Source: Blastomyces gilchristii SLH14081
Taxonomy: Eukaryota > Ascomycota > Eurotiomycetes > Onygenales > Ajellomycetaceae
Direction: 5' to 3'
Assembly (NCBI RefSeq): GCF_000003855.2
Contig: NW_003101656.1
Span: forward strand, 556,508 to 620,507
Length of the DNA stretch: 64,000 nt
The notes beneath the pieces were generated by a model. That model ran no database searches. It was not told the origin of the DNA and worked only from the letters and a program-made list of their open reading frames with translations. The position numbers and the translations under genes are program-made. This document shows positions 35,963-49,012 of the stretch, piece by piece. How positions within the stretch are numbered: the stretch's first letter is position 1; every line of letters starts with the position of its first letter.

Positions 35963-36718
35963 NNNNNNNNNNNNNNNNNNNNNNNNNNNNNNNNNNNNNN
36001 NNNNNNNNNNNNNNNNNNNNNNNNNNNNNNNNNNNNNNNNNNNNNNNNNNNNNNNNNNNNNNNNNNNNNNNNNNNNNNNNNNNNNNNNNNNNNNNNNNNN
36101 NNNNNNNNNNNNNNNNNNNNNNNNNNNNNNNNNNNNNNNNNNNNNNNNNNNNNNNNNNNNNNNNNNNNNNNNNNNNNNNNNNNNNNNNNNNNNNNNNNNN
36201 NNNNNNNNNNNNNNNNNNNNNNNNNNNNNNNNNNNNNNNNNNNNNNNNNNNNNNNNNNNNNNNNNNNNNNNNNNNNNNNNNNNNNNNNNNNNNNNNNNNN
36301 NNNNNNNNNNNNNNNNNNNNNNNNNNNNNNNNNNNNNNNNNNNNNNNNNNNNNNNNNNNNNNNNNNNNNNNNNNNNNNNNNNNNNNNNNNNNNNNNNNNN
36401 NNNNNNNNNNNNNNNNNNNNNNNNNNNNNNNNNNNNNNNNNNNNNNNNNNNNNNNNNNNNNNNNNNNNNNNNNNNNNNNNNNNNNNNNNNNNNNNNNNNN
36501 NNNNNNNNNNNNNNNNNNNNNNNNNNNNNNNNNNNNNNNNNNNNNNNNNNNNNNNNNNNNNNNNNNNNNNNNNNNNNNNNNNNNNNNNNNNNNNNNNNNN
36601 NNNNNNNNNNNNNNNNNNNNNNNNNNNNNNNNNNNNNNNNNNNNNNNNNNNNNNNNNNNNNNNNNNNNNNNNNNNNNNNNNNNNNNNNNNNNNNNNNNNN
36701 NNNNNNNNNNNNNNNNNN
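35963..36718. other. Assembly gap (756 N)
   Basis: Run of unknown bases within the hAT element. Any reading frame spanning it is an artefact. Confidence 1.
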
Positions 36719-37110
36719 AGATTGAATATCATTGATGTATAAAAGTAAATAAATAATCTTGATTAATCTCTGTCATATTTCTTGAAATATATTAATATTG
36801 TGAAAGAGAGTGTTACTAAATTATGCTATCAGATAATATCATTAAAAATATATTAATATTATGAATATCAATGTTGAAAAAATGTTGATACTTATACATT
36901 ATAGTGATTTGTGAATCATGATAGTTAAATATATATATATATATATATATTATTCCTGACTTGATTACAACTTGTACAATAATTTTTAAAAACTCAAAAT
37001 TAATTTCAATTATTAATAATTATGAACTTATAACTAACTAATATAAAAAGAAAAAAACTTTTTCTACTCATCATCTTTCTTCTCTTTCTCATTCTTCTTA
37101 TCATTTTTTA
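36719..37110. other. AT-rich non-coding stretch in the hAT
   Basis: No coding signal. It contains an AT dinucleotide run at about 36930-36950 and poor sequence complexity. Confidence 0.5.
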
Positions 37111-37114
37111 CAAT

Positions 37115-37855
37115 TCACTTCTTATTCTTCTTCTTCTTCTTCTTCTTCTCATCTGAGATAATAATCATCTCAAAATCTTTCTTCACTGTCTTCTCAGAGA
37201 AGGGTCTCTGCTGCTCCTTCTCAGCCAGGTCAATCTGTGCCTCAAAATCCTGTATTTCCTGGTCTACTGTCTCAGGTTCCATCTCAGCAGCAAGCAGATT
37301 GACATGCTCAGAGAGCAGGGCTGTCTCCTCAATATTCTGAATCATGAAGTGCATTTGAGACCTGAACAAGGCCTCAATTCTCTTCTTCTCTGTCAGCTTC
37401 TGCTAATCAATTAGAGAATAGAAGTATTATCAAAAATCATTATATCTCAATAAATAAAAAACTTATCAGTTTTGACTTCTTTATCTTCTGCTTCAACACC
37501 TTCTCAATATTCTTCTATTATTACTTATTTATAGTAACACTCTTCTTCTCTCTTTCTCTCTTCATCTTAATCTCAAATTATTCTCAGAACTTCTTCTGAT
37601 TTCATCACTACTGTATGAGGCTCTTCACTGTCTTCTTCTTTAATCTCTCACAGGCAGTGTCATCTGTATTATTTCTATACTTAGTTCAGTCTAAATCTAT
37701 CAGAAGTGTTACTTAAAATTGTTATCATTCTACTCTCTTACAGAGCCTCTTCAAGACATTATAATATATCTTGTGATCTGTCTTCTCTCACTTAAATGCC
37801 TTCTTCTTCTCTCTCTTCAATCTGTGATGATGCTCACGCGCCTTGGTGATCCACA
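37115..37855 (-). CDS. Possible spliced accessory ORF inside the hAT (unknown function)
   Basis: Minus-strand coding signal in sequence much less decayed than its surroundings. The last exon (37369-37115 is open) encodes an acidic, coiled-coil-prone peptide (IEALFRSQMHFMIQNIEE; LAAEMEPETVDQEIQDFEA) ending in a Lys run. It is preceded by a fungal-looking branch point and acceptor (CTAAT then TTGATTAG). Farther upstream a second acceptor (TATTCTACAG) precedes VLWITKAREHHHRLKREKKK. I do not recognise the family. It may be part of the transposase N-terminus or a separate gene carried by the element. Exon borders are uncertain. Confidence 0.4.
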
Positions 37856-37941
37856 GAACTGTAGAATATTTGAAGAGAAATAACATGATTAATTTCAGTG
37901 AGTGTTGAAGAGAGATGAAGGCAGAAGAGACAGCCAGAAAT

Positions 37942-38053
37942 AATATGATGATAGTAATAATGATGATGATGATGATAATGATGATGATGATGATAATGAT
38001 AGTAGTGATAGTAATAATAGTGATGATGATGATGATGATAATGATAATAATGA
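37942..38053. repeat. GAT/AAT trinucleotide microsatellite
   Basis: Imperfect GAT repeats with AAT and AGT variants. The His/Tyr-rich frame on the minus strand is a product of the repeat, not a gene. Confidence 0.9.
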
Positions 38054-38059
38054 AAGGGA

Positions 38060-39140
38060 AAGTGCATTGAAATATATTACTGACTTATCAAATATAAAGA
38101 GACTTAAAGAAAATATTAACAGCTTTCAGTGATGTACAGAAACAGCTACAGTGTTGTATAGTAATATCATCTTCATTCAATACATGCACTGTTGATATTC
38201 TTTATATACAGTTATCATATAATCTGTATCAGAGATACATGCAGAAAACAGATCTTTGTTACTAGAACAAATGATTACAGCAATTCTCTGTTTTCATATT
38301 ATAAAGATAAGTTGTTCTCATTTCTTTCTTCTCTCTTTTCTCTTCTTCAATCAATCACTAATTCCAAGCTGATATGAAAACCATTAAAACACTCTCAGAA
38401 ATCCTCAAATTGAAGAGTATAGACTAATCAAATTTCAAATACAGAAGAAATTAAATTATCTTCTACAGATTCAATTACTCATTCTCTCTCAAATAAAACA
38501 GCAGTTGTGTCCCCCTCTTCTCTCAATCAAATGAAACATAGCCTGTGAAAAGTGAGTATCACACCAGGCCATAATGACCAACACAGCCCCAGTATGCAGG
38601 GCTGTATATGCGCAGTGCATGCTGGACTGAAAGACTGTGTGAGTTGCAAACTAGCAGCAGCATCTCAGGGAGAGCTGTGCAGCGTGAGAAAGCTGTAACT
38701 CTCAGTCATGTGTGCAGAGAATGAATTACCATAGTAAGTGTATGTGTATTGAAGTAACACTTTTTAATAATACTCAGTCTCTGATATAATGAAAATAGAG
38801 TCTCTTCATGAGATCTATTTCTATCAGAAGTCAGAGAATCTTATATTCTTCAAGATTATCTTCACATATCTTGTCTGTGAAATTGATGAGAAGAATCATT
38901 GATTCCAGTATTCTGCTCTTGATGTCATTCAAGTGATAGCAGAGTTCATCCTGATCACACTTTTTAAGTGTATGTTTTCTAATTATTCACATTTATATAG
39001 ATATATACTGATTATTTATTAGATAATATTAAGACAATGACTCATTGCAGCTGTGTTACTCTCACTGTGAGAGATACATAATTAGTGATAAATATTGCAA
39101 AGACTCTGAGAAGTGAGTATTTTGAGAATACTGTGACTCT
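38060..39140. other. hAT 5' region without clear gene
   Basis: No convincing coding on either strand. 38500-38720 keeps CC, GG and CG (for example GCATGCTGGACTG) and may hold the promoter of the minus-strand genes. Confidence 0.4.
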
Positions 39141-39148
39141 GTGATCTT

Positions 39149-39354
39149 GATTTTTTTTTATTTTTGTTTTTTATTTTTTTATTTTTCTTTTCTTTTTTTT
39201 TTTTTGTTTTTCTTTCTCTTTCTATCTCTTTTTTTCTTTCTCTTCTTTTTTTCTTTCTCTTTTTTTTTTTTTTTTTTTTTTTGTTGTGATTTTTTCTTGT
39301 TATTTTATTTTTTGTTTTTTTGTTATTTTTTGTATTTTACATTTTTTTTTTTTA
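39149..39354. repeat. T-rich low-complexity tract
   Basis: About 200 bp of almost pure T with short C, A and G interruptions. The Phe/Leu frame here is an artefact of composition. Confidence 0.95.
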
Positions 39355-39722
39355 ATTAAAATGATATTAATTATGATCTGTATTTAGAAAAGTAATGATA
39401 TTTGATAATACTCTCTGTTGAATTTTCAACAAATGAGCACTATGTTATGATATTATGTAAGTGAGAAATGATTTCATGATCTCATTTAATGTCATTTTCA
39501 ATAATGAGATCAGAGTGAAAATGTGACTAAGAATTCAAATATATTCTTTATCTAAGACTAGATTTTTATTTGAAAAGTGAATCTGAGACCTTTAATATTT
39601 GAAATAACGGGATTTGGAATCAATGTGATGAACACAAATCATGACCAGAAGTAATGCTTTTAGGCAACGTGACAACTGTAAAGTTTGGTCCTGGTTTCAG
39701 ACACAGTCACATGGTCAGTCTA
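39355..39722. other. hAT right terminal region
   Basis: Non-coding. The last 45 bases (GGTCCTGGTTTCAGACACAG onward to CAGTCTA) match the miniature elements. Confidence 0.6.
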
Positions 39723-39730
39723 ACTACATA

Positions 39731-39858
39731 TGTGTATAAATATTCATTTTAATCACTGATTCTCACACTTTCTCTTTCTTTCCTTCTCTAACATTTTTCT
39801 CTTTGTTATATAAGACCTATCAATATCATACTGATCTATTCAGTGTAGGTCTCTTATA
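39731..39858 (+). repeat. gypsy D 5' LTR, right part
   Basis: Matches 45108-45235 and contains GTTATATAAGACC, the LTR TATA box. Confidence 0.9.
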
Positions 39859-41300
39859 CTAGAGAAATGTTCATCATCTTCTTATTAGAAATGATTATTC
39901 ATGTATTATCTTCTCATTAGAAATGATTATTCATTGAGAGATATCTGAATATGTAATGATGTGTAAGAAAGAGAAATAATCAGTTAAAGTGAATACTGAG
40001 TTCTCAGATAGAAGCTTGCTTATCAGTTACTCTGGCCATGTAATAAGATCTTATAAGAGAATGTCAGTGAAAGACCTGAGAGTTCTGACACCTCAGACAA
40101 ATGAGATATTTATATAATTACACATCTGATGATCAATATAACCATGTCTAATGATAATATGAAACTCTTGAACACGAGTATAGATGTGATACCACAGTGA
40201 CTCTGAGTAATGTTGAAATTATAATAACAATAAATAGCTGATATGCATGCAACTCAACAACATCAATATGAAGAGATTCAATGATTATTATAACAAGAAA
40301 TTCATACAATTTCAACATTTACAGAATTGAATACAAAAGTACTGAAAGAATACTTAGATACTTTTACATATTTCAATACTTCTGATCTCACTCTCTACTT
40401 ATTATGAAGAATGAAAATGCTCATAAAACTGAGTGTAGATGAAGATGTCATCAGTTCATTAATTAATCAAGATTGATATATTAATGAATGATGGAAGAAT
40501 CATGTGAAATAGAAGTTTCATTCATGCATGAAAGTATGTGAATCAGTATTGTAAATGTCTGATAATATTATCAAATATCTTAATATTCTATTCTGAGACA
40601 CTGTCATGTAACAGAAAGTGTTAGATTGATTATAGAGCATTTGACAGAGAAACACTTCTCTTACAATATTCATCTCTGACTTTGACATCAAGATTCTAGA
40701 AGCAGGTGATCAATCTTGAGAGAATTCAATGAAGATTAGTATACTTAAGAAGACATTAACTTTTGAACTCTTACAGACTCTTGTAAGTGTAGATGAAGAC
40801 CAGACTTATAAAGAGTTCTGTACACAGCTTCAGACATTGAATAACTGTCTTATCAAGCTCAAGAGTATACAGAATAGTAGCAGAAGATGTTACATTTATA
40901 CATCTGTACTGAGAAATAACTCAGTCACTCACACACCTGCATCAAGAAATAACAACAATGATACAGATACTATGAACTGAGTAGACTCAAATATCTATAC
41001 ATAAGCAAGAGTCTCTGCTGTCTGAACAGGCTTCTGAGTCTCTAAGATCACTTCTGAAGAAGTCATTAATCAATATTAACAAGATGTGTGTATCAACTGT
41101 AATCAATCAGAGTATATTACTTTCAACTGTTGATCAGTCTACATGTCTTCTTGTTCAAAGAATGAATCATTGTCTGTCCATGTCAATCACATTACATTAA
41201 ACAAGTATTCAGAAGATAACTATGAGAATGCTCTGATGAAACAGAGAAAAGATTAGCTTCTATTCAAATTCACAAGCAGAAGCTTGAAGAGATCAGATAA
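39859..41300 (+). pseudogene. gypsy D gag, broken
   Basis: Gag region colinear with the minus-strand copy C. The knuckle CINCNQSEYITFNC at 41089-41130 has its His changed to Tyr. The 83-codon open stretch at 40729-40980 belongs to the same protein. Confidence 0.72.
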
Positions 41301-44300
41301 CATTAATTTGAAGAGAAAATGACAATGAATGTAATTCTTGTATCTACTGTGATAGATAACATGTATAATATGAAAGTCATGATAGACAGCAGTCTATGTC
41401 ATTACACAATAATTAAATCTTCAATTATAAGATGTTATAATCTTCAGTGTATTTCCTTATCAAGATCTCAACTCCTCACAGGATTTAATGATTCAAAAGA
41501 CATTCACACTCATTACATGATGAAACTAAACATAGATGTTGAAGAACATTAACATGAAGATGCCTATGCATACAAAGTTAAGAATCTTGACTATGATCTC
41601 ATGCTAGAACTTGCCTGACTATCTGAACAAGGTATCTTATGAAATGCTTAAAACAGGAGATTAATACTCTCTAATAATGATAGAATTCATGAAGATGATA
41701 TTCACAGAACTGTAAACCTTACACAGATCTCTGCCAATGCTTATGAAATGCTCTGAAAAAGAAGTCATTATTAAAACCACTGACAAAGTCACTGACAGCA
41801 GGACCATGTATCAATCTATTCTGTCAGTCTGACTGATATCAAGAAAGCTCTAGAAAAGTGATTATGTACTACAATAACAGATTCTCACATAAAACTCTCT
41901 CAACAATATCATGAACACCTAGATGTCTTCTGACAAGATAACATTATGAATATACCTTCTTTATAAGACTTAGAAGTGAATCACAGCATCAAGTTAGAAA
42001 AGAAGAATAATAAGAACTCTGAGTCACTGTAAGGCCCTCTTTATAATATGTCTTAAGATGAACTTCTTCTTCTTCAGAAGACACTCAATAATCTGTTAAA
42101 TAAGAGATTTATACATGTTAGTCACTCTTTCACTGCAGTGTCTATTCTCTTCGCAAAGAAGTCAGGTAAAGAACTCTGATTCTGTGTGAACTACTAAGAT
42201 CTGAACAGATTGACAAAGAAAGATTGTTATCTCTTATCTCTTATCAATGAAACTCTAGCATATATTAGATAAGTTTAATAGTTTACAAAGCTAGATATCA
42301 TCACTGCATTTTATAAGATTTGTATTACTGAAGAAGCTGAATGACTTACAGCATTCTAAACATGTTATATTCTCTTTGAATGAGTAGTCACATTCTTTGA
42401 ACTGACTAATACTCTCAGTACATTTCAGAAGTATATCAACTGAGCACTTTAAGATTTCCTTGATGAGTTTGTATCTGCTTATCTAGATAACATTCTCATC
42501 TTCACTGATGAATTTAGAAAAGAGTATCAAGAGCATGTGCAAAGAGTATTATAATAACTATAAGAAGCAGAACTATCAATTGATATTAACAAGTGTGATT
42601 TCAAAGTTAAGAGTACTAAATACTTAGATTTCATCATAGAAGCTGGTAAGAGAATTTAAATGAATTCTGAGAAGATCTCTGTTATTCTTGAATGAGAAGC
42701 TTTATATACTGTAAAAGATGTACAAAGCTTCATTGAATTCACTAACTTCTATCAGTAATTTATATGAAACTTCTCAGATATTATAAGATCACTTACAGAA
42801 CTTACTAAGAATGACTTAGTATTTCACTGATCAGCAGACACTGAAGCTGTATTTATACAGATAAAGAAGATATTCATTAATATCTCTCTGCTAATAATAT
42901 TCAATTCTGATTATAAAATAGTTGTTGAAGCTGATTTCTCTGACTATATCACAGAAGAAGCTATATTGTAATATAATAATAAAGATGTCTTACAATCATG
43001 CATCTTTATATCTAAGAAACTGAGTCCTGCTGAATGCAATTATGAGATCTATGATAAGAAACTTTTTATAATTGTACACTGTTTAGAAGAATGAGACTCT
43101 GAACTCTGAAGTGTCTCTGAATTTGAGATAATCACAGATTATAAAAATCTCAAATACTTTATAACTATCTGTAAACTCACTGAATAATAGATATGATGAT
43201 CTGAGTTCTTAAGTCACTTTCATTTTATAATACACTATCATTCTGGCAGTCAGAAATTGATGACAGATGTTCTTCTATAATAAGAGCAAGATATGTCATC
43301 TGATGTAACAGATACTCACTGAATGAACTGAGAGCACCAGCTCTTGAATCTGAAGATACTAGTTGATCAAGATGAAACAGCTCATGACACTATATGTACT
43401 TCTTTAATTAAAACTGTCACTGATATCTCAAATTCTCTTGAACCTATATTAGATGAACTATGATATACAGCAGCTCAAACTGATGAACTTCTTTAAACAC
43501 TCTCTGAAGCAGTATAATAAGAAGCATTCTGATGTCTCTCAGAACTATATGTAAGAACTGGTATCTTAGAATGTTTAATTGATGATAATAATACTCTACA
43601 ATTTCATGAATGACACTGAGTCTCTCACTTCAAATTCTTATACATCTGAATAATGCAAGAGATGCATGATTCATGTATGACTGACTATTTAGACTGTGAA
43701 TAACTGTATAGAATGATCTCTCAAGAGTTCTATTAATCTGAGATATTAAACAGTATCAGATGCTTCATCTGAAAATGTAAATACTGTTCTTCTGTTACTT
43801 CATAGAAGAACTGTAGAAAGAATCTACTGAAATTACTTAATATCTCTGATAAAATCTGATGAGATGTAGTAATTGACTTCACTATTAATCTATTTAAGAG
43901 TAAGAGTTATAGAAACATTCTGATCATTGTTGACTGACTAGATAAAGATATAATATTAAAATATTGTGATAAGATAAACACTGAACAGATTATCAAAATC
44001 TTCTTACAGAGTTCATTCTATCAGATGTATGAGTTGCTAAGATCTATAGTTTTGAATCAGAGTTACTAATTCATGAGTACTCTCTGAACAAGAATCTGTC
44101 AAGTTCTCAAGATTATACATTATCTGTTAACTATCTATCATCTCAAGATCAATGATGCATCAGAATGAATAATTCAGACTATAAAGAATTATCTCTATAA
44201 GTTCTGTAACTACTCATAAGATGATTAGCATGATCTACTTCTATACACAGAGATCACTATCAATGAATAAGATGTTATTTCAATAGATATAAGCTAATTC

Positions 44301-44927
44301 TTTCTTATACATAGTTATCACATGAAGATGTTGAATCTTCTAGAGATTACACAGTTCACACTGAACCTCTGCAGTCTGATTCAGATCATCAACAATATAG
44401 TAATAAAGCGCTGAGATGTCTATAAGTGAGCAGAGGTCTTCATAATAACTGTGAAATAAGAGTAAGAGAATTAAATCAATGTTCACTGAGACTCTGCTGA
44501 ACAATATAAGATAGAAGACCTGATGTAGTTAAATCTTAAGAATATACAGATTATACATTCATCTTATACACTGAATTACTATTATATCAAGTATAAAGCA
44601 ATGAAAGTTCTAGATAGTCATAACTACTGTCTTGACACATTATCAGAGATTTATAATATCTTTCATATAAGCTTGCTCTGCTGTGTTATTACTGATCTGT
44701 TTTCTTCTCAACTGACTTCTGACTGACAGTCATCAGATATCATAGAAGAAGATAATGAGCTTGAGTAAGAGATTAAGAATATTCTCAATAAGAGACTCTG
44801 CAGCTGCAGCTGATAATATCTTGTGAAATAAGTCAGCTATAATCAATTAATCTGAACTCTGAGTTCTGTATTATCTGAAACAGTAGTCCTTGACTGATGA
44901 GAACTGCTTCTGGAAGAAGAGCACTAA
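41301..44927 (+). pseudogene. gypsy D pol with chromodomain, broken
   Basis: Protease at 41319-41552 (MIDSSLCHYTIIKSS; D-S-G has become D-S-S). Reverse transcriptase about 42120-42780 (CVNYWDLNRLTKKDCY; SAYLDNILIF, so Y-L-D-D is Y-L-D-N). RNase H about 42850-43200. Integrase about 43560-44400, with FIWKCKYC near 43780 and VVIDFT near 43870. A chromodomain-like EIKNILNKRLCSCSWWYLVKW starts near 44770 and sits just before the LTR. Trp positions are mostly TGA. Family order and terminal chromodomain mark a chromovirus. Confidence 0.83.
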
Positions 44928-45235
44928 TGTGATGAGCTGTACCTGATCAATCATATAGACTATTCTGATACACTTCATAGATTCTTTCACTTCATTCTTG
45001 AACATATACACTCTGATTCTCAGCCATTCTTGATCACTGATCCTCAGCTGCTATGAACATGTATAGATTCTTCCGCCCCGAAGCTCCACTGCATACACCA
45101 TCACATACATGTATAAATATGCATCAAAATCACTAATTCTCACACTTTCTCTTTCTTTCCTTCTCTAATGTTTTTCTCTTTGTTATATAAGACCTATCAA
45201 TATCATACTGATCTATTCGGCGTAGGCCTCTTACA
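44928..45235 (+). repeat. gypsy D 3' LTR (308 bp)
   Basis: Begins TGTGATGAGC and ends CTCTTACA. The TATA motif TTATATAAG is near 45183. It is less mutated toward its 3' end (GCGTAGGCC). Confidence 0.92.
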
Positions 45236-48200
45236 GCTAGATATCATCACTGTTTTTCATAACACTTATAGCACTAAAGAAGATGAATAACTTTCAGTGT
45301 TTCAAACATATTATAATCTCTTTGAAGAAGTACTCACTAGACTGGCTACTAAGACTATGAATTTCAAGTTTTATTACATTTGATCTGATCTCATACATTT
45401 CTTGATGTGAATTCCACTGACATTAATTATTAAAAAAACATGCAAAGTGACTATATATCAGATCTCAAAATGAAATCATGACTTGAAAAAAAATGAGAAA
45501 GTGATCTCATTTGATTTTATTTAGTCTCATTCTTGAAATAAAGTTAGTATTTTTAGACATTTTACAGTTTTTTTAGAATATTTTTAATTTTTTAAAAAGT
45601 CATGCTTTTTGATAATGCTCAAATGAGATTTAAAGTCATTTAGAGCAATAAAAATAATTTAAATTCAGAAGTGAAAATCATGATTTCATTTGAAAAATAT
45701 GATAAAAGTAGACAGTAAGTCTTACTGAGACACTATAAGACTACTATCTAATCTTAAAACTGTGTAATGAGATCAGTTGAATTGATAATGAAACTATTAC
45801 AAATTTTAATACTGATCTCAGACATGATCACACAGTCAGTCTAGTACTGACACTCTTTAAACTGACTAATACTATCAGTATATTTGAGAAGTATATTAAC
45901 TGAGCATTCTAAGATTTTCTTAATAGATTTGCATCTGCATATCTTGATAACATTCTCATCTTCACTAATGAATTCAGAAAGAAATATCAGAAACATATGT
46001 AAAGAATATTATAATAATTATAAGAAGCAGAACTATCAATAGATATTAATAAGTTTAATTTCAAAGTCAAGAGTATAAAATATCTAGATTTCATCATAGA
46101 AGCTGAGAAGGAAATTCAAATGAATTTTAAGAAGATCTCTGTCATTCTTGAATAAGAAGCTTCATATACTGTGAAAGATATATAAAGCTTCATCAGATTT
46201 GATAACTTCTATCAGTGATTTATATAAAACTTCTCAGATATCATGAGATTACTTACAGAACATATTAAGAAGAACTTAGTATTTCAGTAATTAGTAGACA
46301 CTGAAGCTGTATTCACACAGATTAAGAGAATGTTCATGAATACTTATCTACTGATAATATTTAATTCTGATTGTAAGACTGTTATTGAAGTCAATTTCTC
46401 TGACTATATCATAGAAGAAGCTATATTGAAATATGATAATAAAGATGTCTTATAATCATACATCTTGATGTCTAAGAAACTGAGTTCTGCTGAATGCATC
46501 TATGATATCTATGATAACAAACTTCTTACAATATTATACTGTCTAGAAGAATGAGACTCTGAGCTTCAAAGTGTCTTCACATTTGAGTTAATCACAGATT
46601 ATAAGAATCTTAAATACTTCACTTTTATCTACAAGCTTACTGAATAACAGATATAGTAATCTGAGCTATTAAGTCATTTTTATTTTATAATACACTACTG
46701 CTCTGACAGCTAGAACTGGATAATAGATATTCTGTTATAATATGAGTAGAATATGTTATCTGATATAACAGATACTCACTGAATGAAGTAGAAGCATCAG
46801 CTCTTAGATCTGAAAATACTAGTTAATTATGATAAGATTATTCATGATACTATACATACTTCTCTGATTAGAACACTCTTTCTTTAAACTGATACTGACA
46901 CTGATACTGATATCTTAACTTCTCTCAATCTACACTGAATGAATTGTGATATATAATAGCTCAAACTGATAAACTTCTTTAAGCACTTATTAAAACAGTA
47001 TATCAAGAAGAACTCTGATTTCTCTCAGAATGATATACAAGAACTGATATCTTAGAATACTTAATTAATGATAATAACATTCTGTGATTCTGTGAATAAT
47101 GCTGAGTCTCTCATTCAGAATCTGTATGCATCTGAATAATGTAAGAGATGCATGATTTATATATAACTAATCATTCAGATTATAAATAGCTATATTGAAT
47201 AATCTCTCAAGAATTCTACTGATCTGAGATATTAAACAGTATCAGATGCTTTATCTAAAACTGTAACTATTATTCTTTCATCATCTTATGAAAGAATTAT
47301 AGAAAAGTCTTACTGAAATCACTTAATATCTCTGATAGAATTGAGCAACATATAGTAATTACTTTCACTGTTAATTTCTCTGAAAGTAAGAGTTGTAAGA
47401 ATATTCTGAATATTGTTCACTGATTAAGTAAAGATGTTATATTAGAATATTATAATAAGATGAATACTAAACAACTCATGAAAGTCTTTCTACAAAGTCT
47501 ATTCTACTGAATATATGAATTGTTGATATCTATAGTACTAGATTAAGACTGTTAATTTGTAAGTACTCTCTGAATAAGAATCTATCAAGTTCTCAAGATT
47601 ATATACTGTTTGTCAACTGCTTATCACTCTGAGACTGATAATATATCAGAATAAACAATTCAGACAGTGAAGAATTATATTTATAAGTTCTGTAACTATT
47701 TATAAGATGACTGATATGATTTTGTTCTATATATTAAAGTTGCTATCAATGATCAAGATGTCATTTCAACAGGTGTAAGTGTGGTATTTCTTATACATGA
47801 TTATCATATGAAGATGTTAAATCTTCTACAGATTACATAGTTCACATGGAACTCTCAGAGTTTGATTCAGATTGCTGATAATATAGTAATAACGCTATGA
47901 AATATCTGTTACTGAGCAGAAGTCATAATAATAAGTACTTAACAGAATTAAGAAGATTAAGTTAATATCTGATGAGATTTCATAGAGTAGTATAAGATAC
48001 AAGATCTTATATAATTAAATCTTAAAAATGTATAGATTATGTACTCATTCTATACATGAAATTATCATTATATGAAATACAAAGCAATAGAAAGCTTAGA
48101 CAGTTATAACTATTATCTTACTACTCTGTCAGAGATTTATAATATGTTTTATATGAGCTTGCTCTACTATGATATCACTGACTCATTCTCGTCTTAACTG

Positions 48201-48296
48201 ACTTCTAACTAACAGTCAACAGAAATCATAGAAGAAGATAATGAAGTTAAATGATATATGGAAAATGATCTTAATAAAAGACTCTGCAGCTATAGC
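45236..48296 (+). pseudogene. gypsy E pol, RT to chromodomain, broken
   Basis: Continues the reverse transcriptase of copy E after gypsy D (target duplication GCTAG at 45236-45240). It is interrupted by MITE 2 at 45338-45843. RNase H is at about 46340-46640 and integrase at about 47000-47900. A partly lost chromodomain is cut by MITE 3 near 48290. More decayed than D, as expected for the older host copy. Confidence 0.78.
45338..45843 (+). mobile_element. hAT-type miniature element (MITE 2), complete
   Basis: 506 bp from TAGACTGGC to CAGTCTA. Flanked by GTACTCAC (45330-45337) and GTACTGAC (45844-45851), an 8 bp target duplication with one difference. Non-coding. Strongly decayed. Confidence 0.9.
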
Positions 48297-48801
48297 TAGA
48301 CTGGCCGCTGAAATCATGAATTTCACATTTGATTTTATTTAGTCTGGTTTCATACATTTCTTAGCGTGAATCCTGCTAGGACTAGTCATTTAAAAAACCT
48401 GCAAAGTGACTATATATCAAATGTCAAAATAGAATCATGACTTGAAAAAAATGAGAAAGTGATCTCATTTGGTCTCATTTAGTTTCATTCTTGACATAAA
48501 GTTACTATTTTTAGACATTTTAAGGTTTTTTTATACTATTTTTAAATTTTTAAAAAGTAATGCTTTTTGGTAACACTCAAATGAGATTTAAAGTCATTTA
48601 AAGCAATAAAAATAATTTAAATTGAGATGTGGAAATCATGGTTTCATTTGGAAAATATGACAAGATTAGATAGTAAGTCTCACTGAAACAGTATGAAACT
48701 ACTATCTAATGTTAAAACCGTGTAATGGGATCAGTTGAATTGGCAATGAAACTATCAAAAATTCTGGTCCTGGTCTCAGACACGGTCACACGGTCAGTCT
48801 A
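48297..48801 (+). mobile_element. hAT-type miniature element (MITE 3), complete
   Basis: 505 bp, TAGACTGGCCG to CGGTCAGTCTA, flanked by GCTATAGC (48289-48296) and GCTACAGC (48802-48809). The uninterrupted site is visible in copy D near 44810. Moderately decayed. Confidence 0.9.
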
Positions 48802-49012
48802 GCTACAGCTGATAATATTTTATGAAATAAGTTAGTTATAATTATCTGATCTGAACTTTGAGTTCTGTGATATCTGAGATCACAGCTGTTGACTGATGAG
48901 AACTATATATAATCAGAGAAGAGAGAGTTAATATAACAGACTGTGTTTGATCAATTATATAGAATATTTTATTACACTTCATACATTCTGCTGAAAGCTT
49001 TGATTCTCAGTC
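48802..49012 (+). other. gypsy E end and 3' LTR fragment
   Basis: Chromodomain remnant, then an LTR start (TATAACAGACTG at 48932) homologous to 44928 onward. It breaks off at 49012, where the LTR of gypsy H begins. Confidence 0.75.

Larger units (their letters stand above)
33857..39722 (-). mobile_element. hAT-type DNA transposon (5.9 kb)
   Basis: Termini TAGACTGGCCG and CGGTCAGTCTA-like (here TGGTCAGTCTA) form an imperfect inverted repeat. They are flanked by a perfect 8 bp target duplication ACTACATA (33849-33856, 39723-39730). An 8 bp duplication plus a hAT-like transposase C-terminus on the minus strand supports the assignment. The first 100 bp and last 45 bp are nearly the same as the miniature elements in this window, so this is their likely parent type. 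A gap of 756 unknown bases falls in the middle. Confidence 0.85.
33677..45235 (+). mobile_element. gypsy copy D (family C), complete, with a hAT in its 5' LTR
   Basis: A 5 bp target duplication GCTAG (33672-33676, 45236-45240) brackets the element. The 5' LTR is split (33677-33856 and 39731-39858, 308 bp in total). The 3' LTR is 44928-45235, also 308 bp. Gag, pol and a chromodomain segment fill 39859-44927. Both LTRs being the same length once the hAT is removed confirms the nesting. Confidence 0.92.
33168..49012 (+). mobile_element. gypsy copy E (family C), host of several insertions
   Basis: Segments 33168-33671, 45236-45337, 45844-48296 and 48802-49012 join into one family C element, colinear with copy D from about 41790 to the LTR. 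Between them sit gypsy D, MITE 2 and MITE 3. The 5' part is missing. A 3' LTR fragment remains at 48932-49012, cut by the LTR of gypsy H. Confidence 0.82.

Noticed and set aside
35910..36732. Open frames of about 270 codons on both strands
   Set aside because: They run through the block of unknown bases and carry no real sequence.
37834..38067. His/Tyr-rich ORF
   Set aside because: Product of a GAT microsatellite on the opposite strand.
39141..39359. Phe/Leu-rich ORF resembling a membrane protein
   Set aside because: Translation of a T-rich low-complexity tract.
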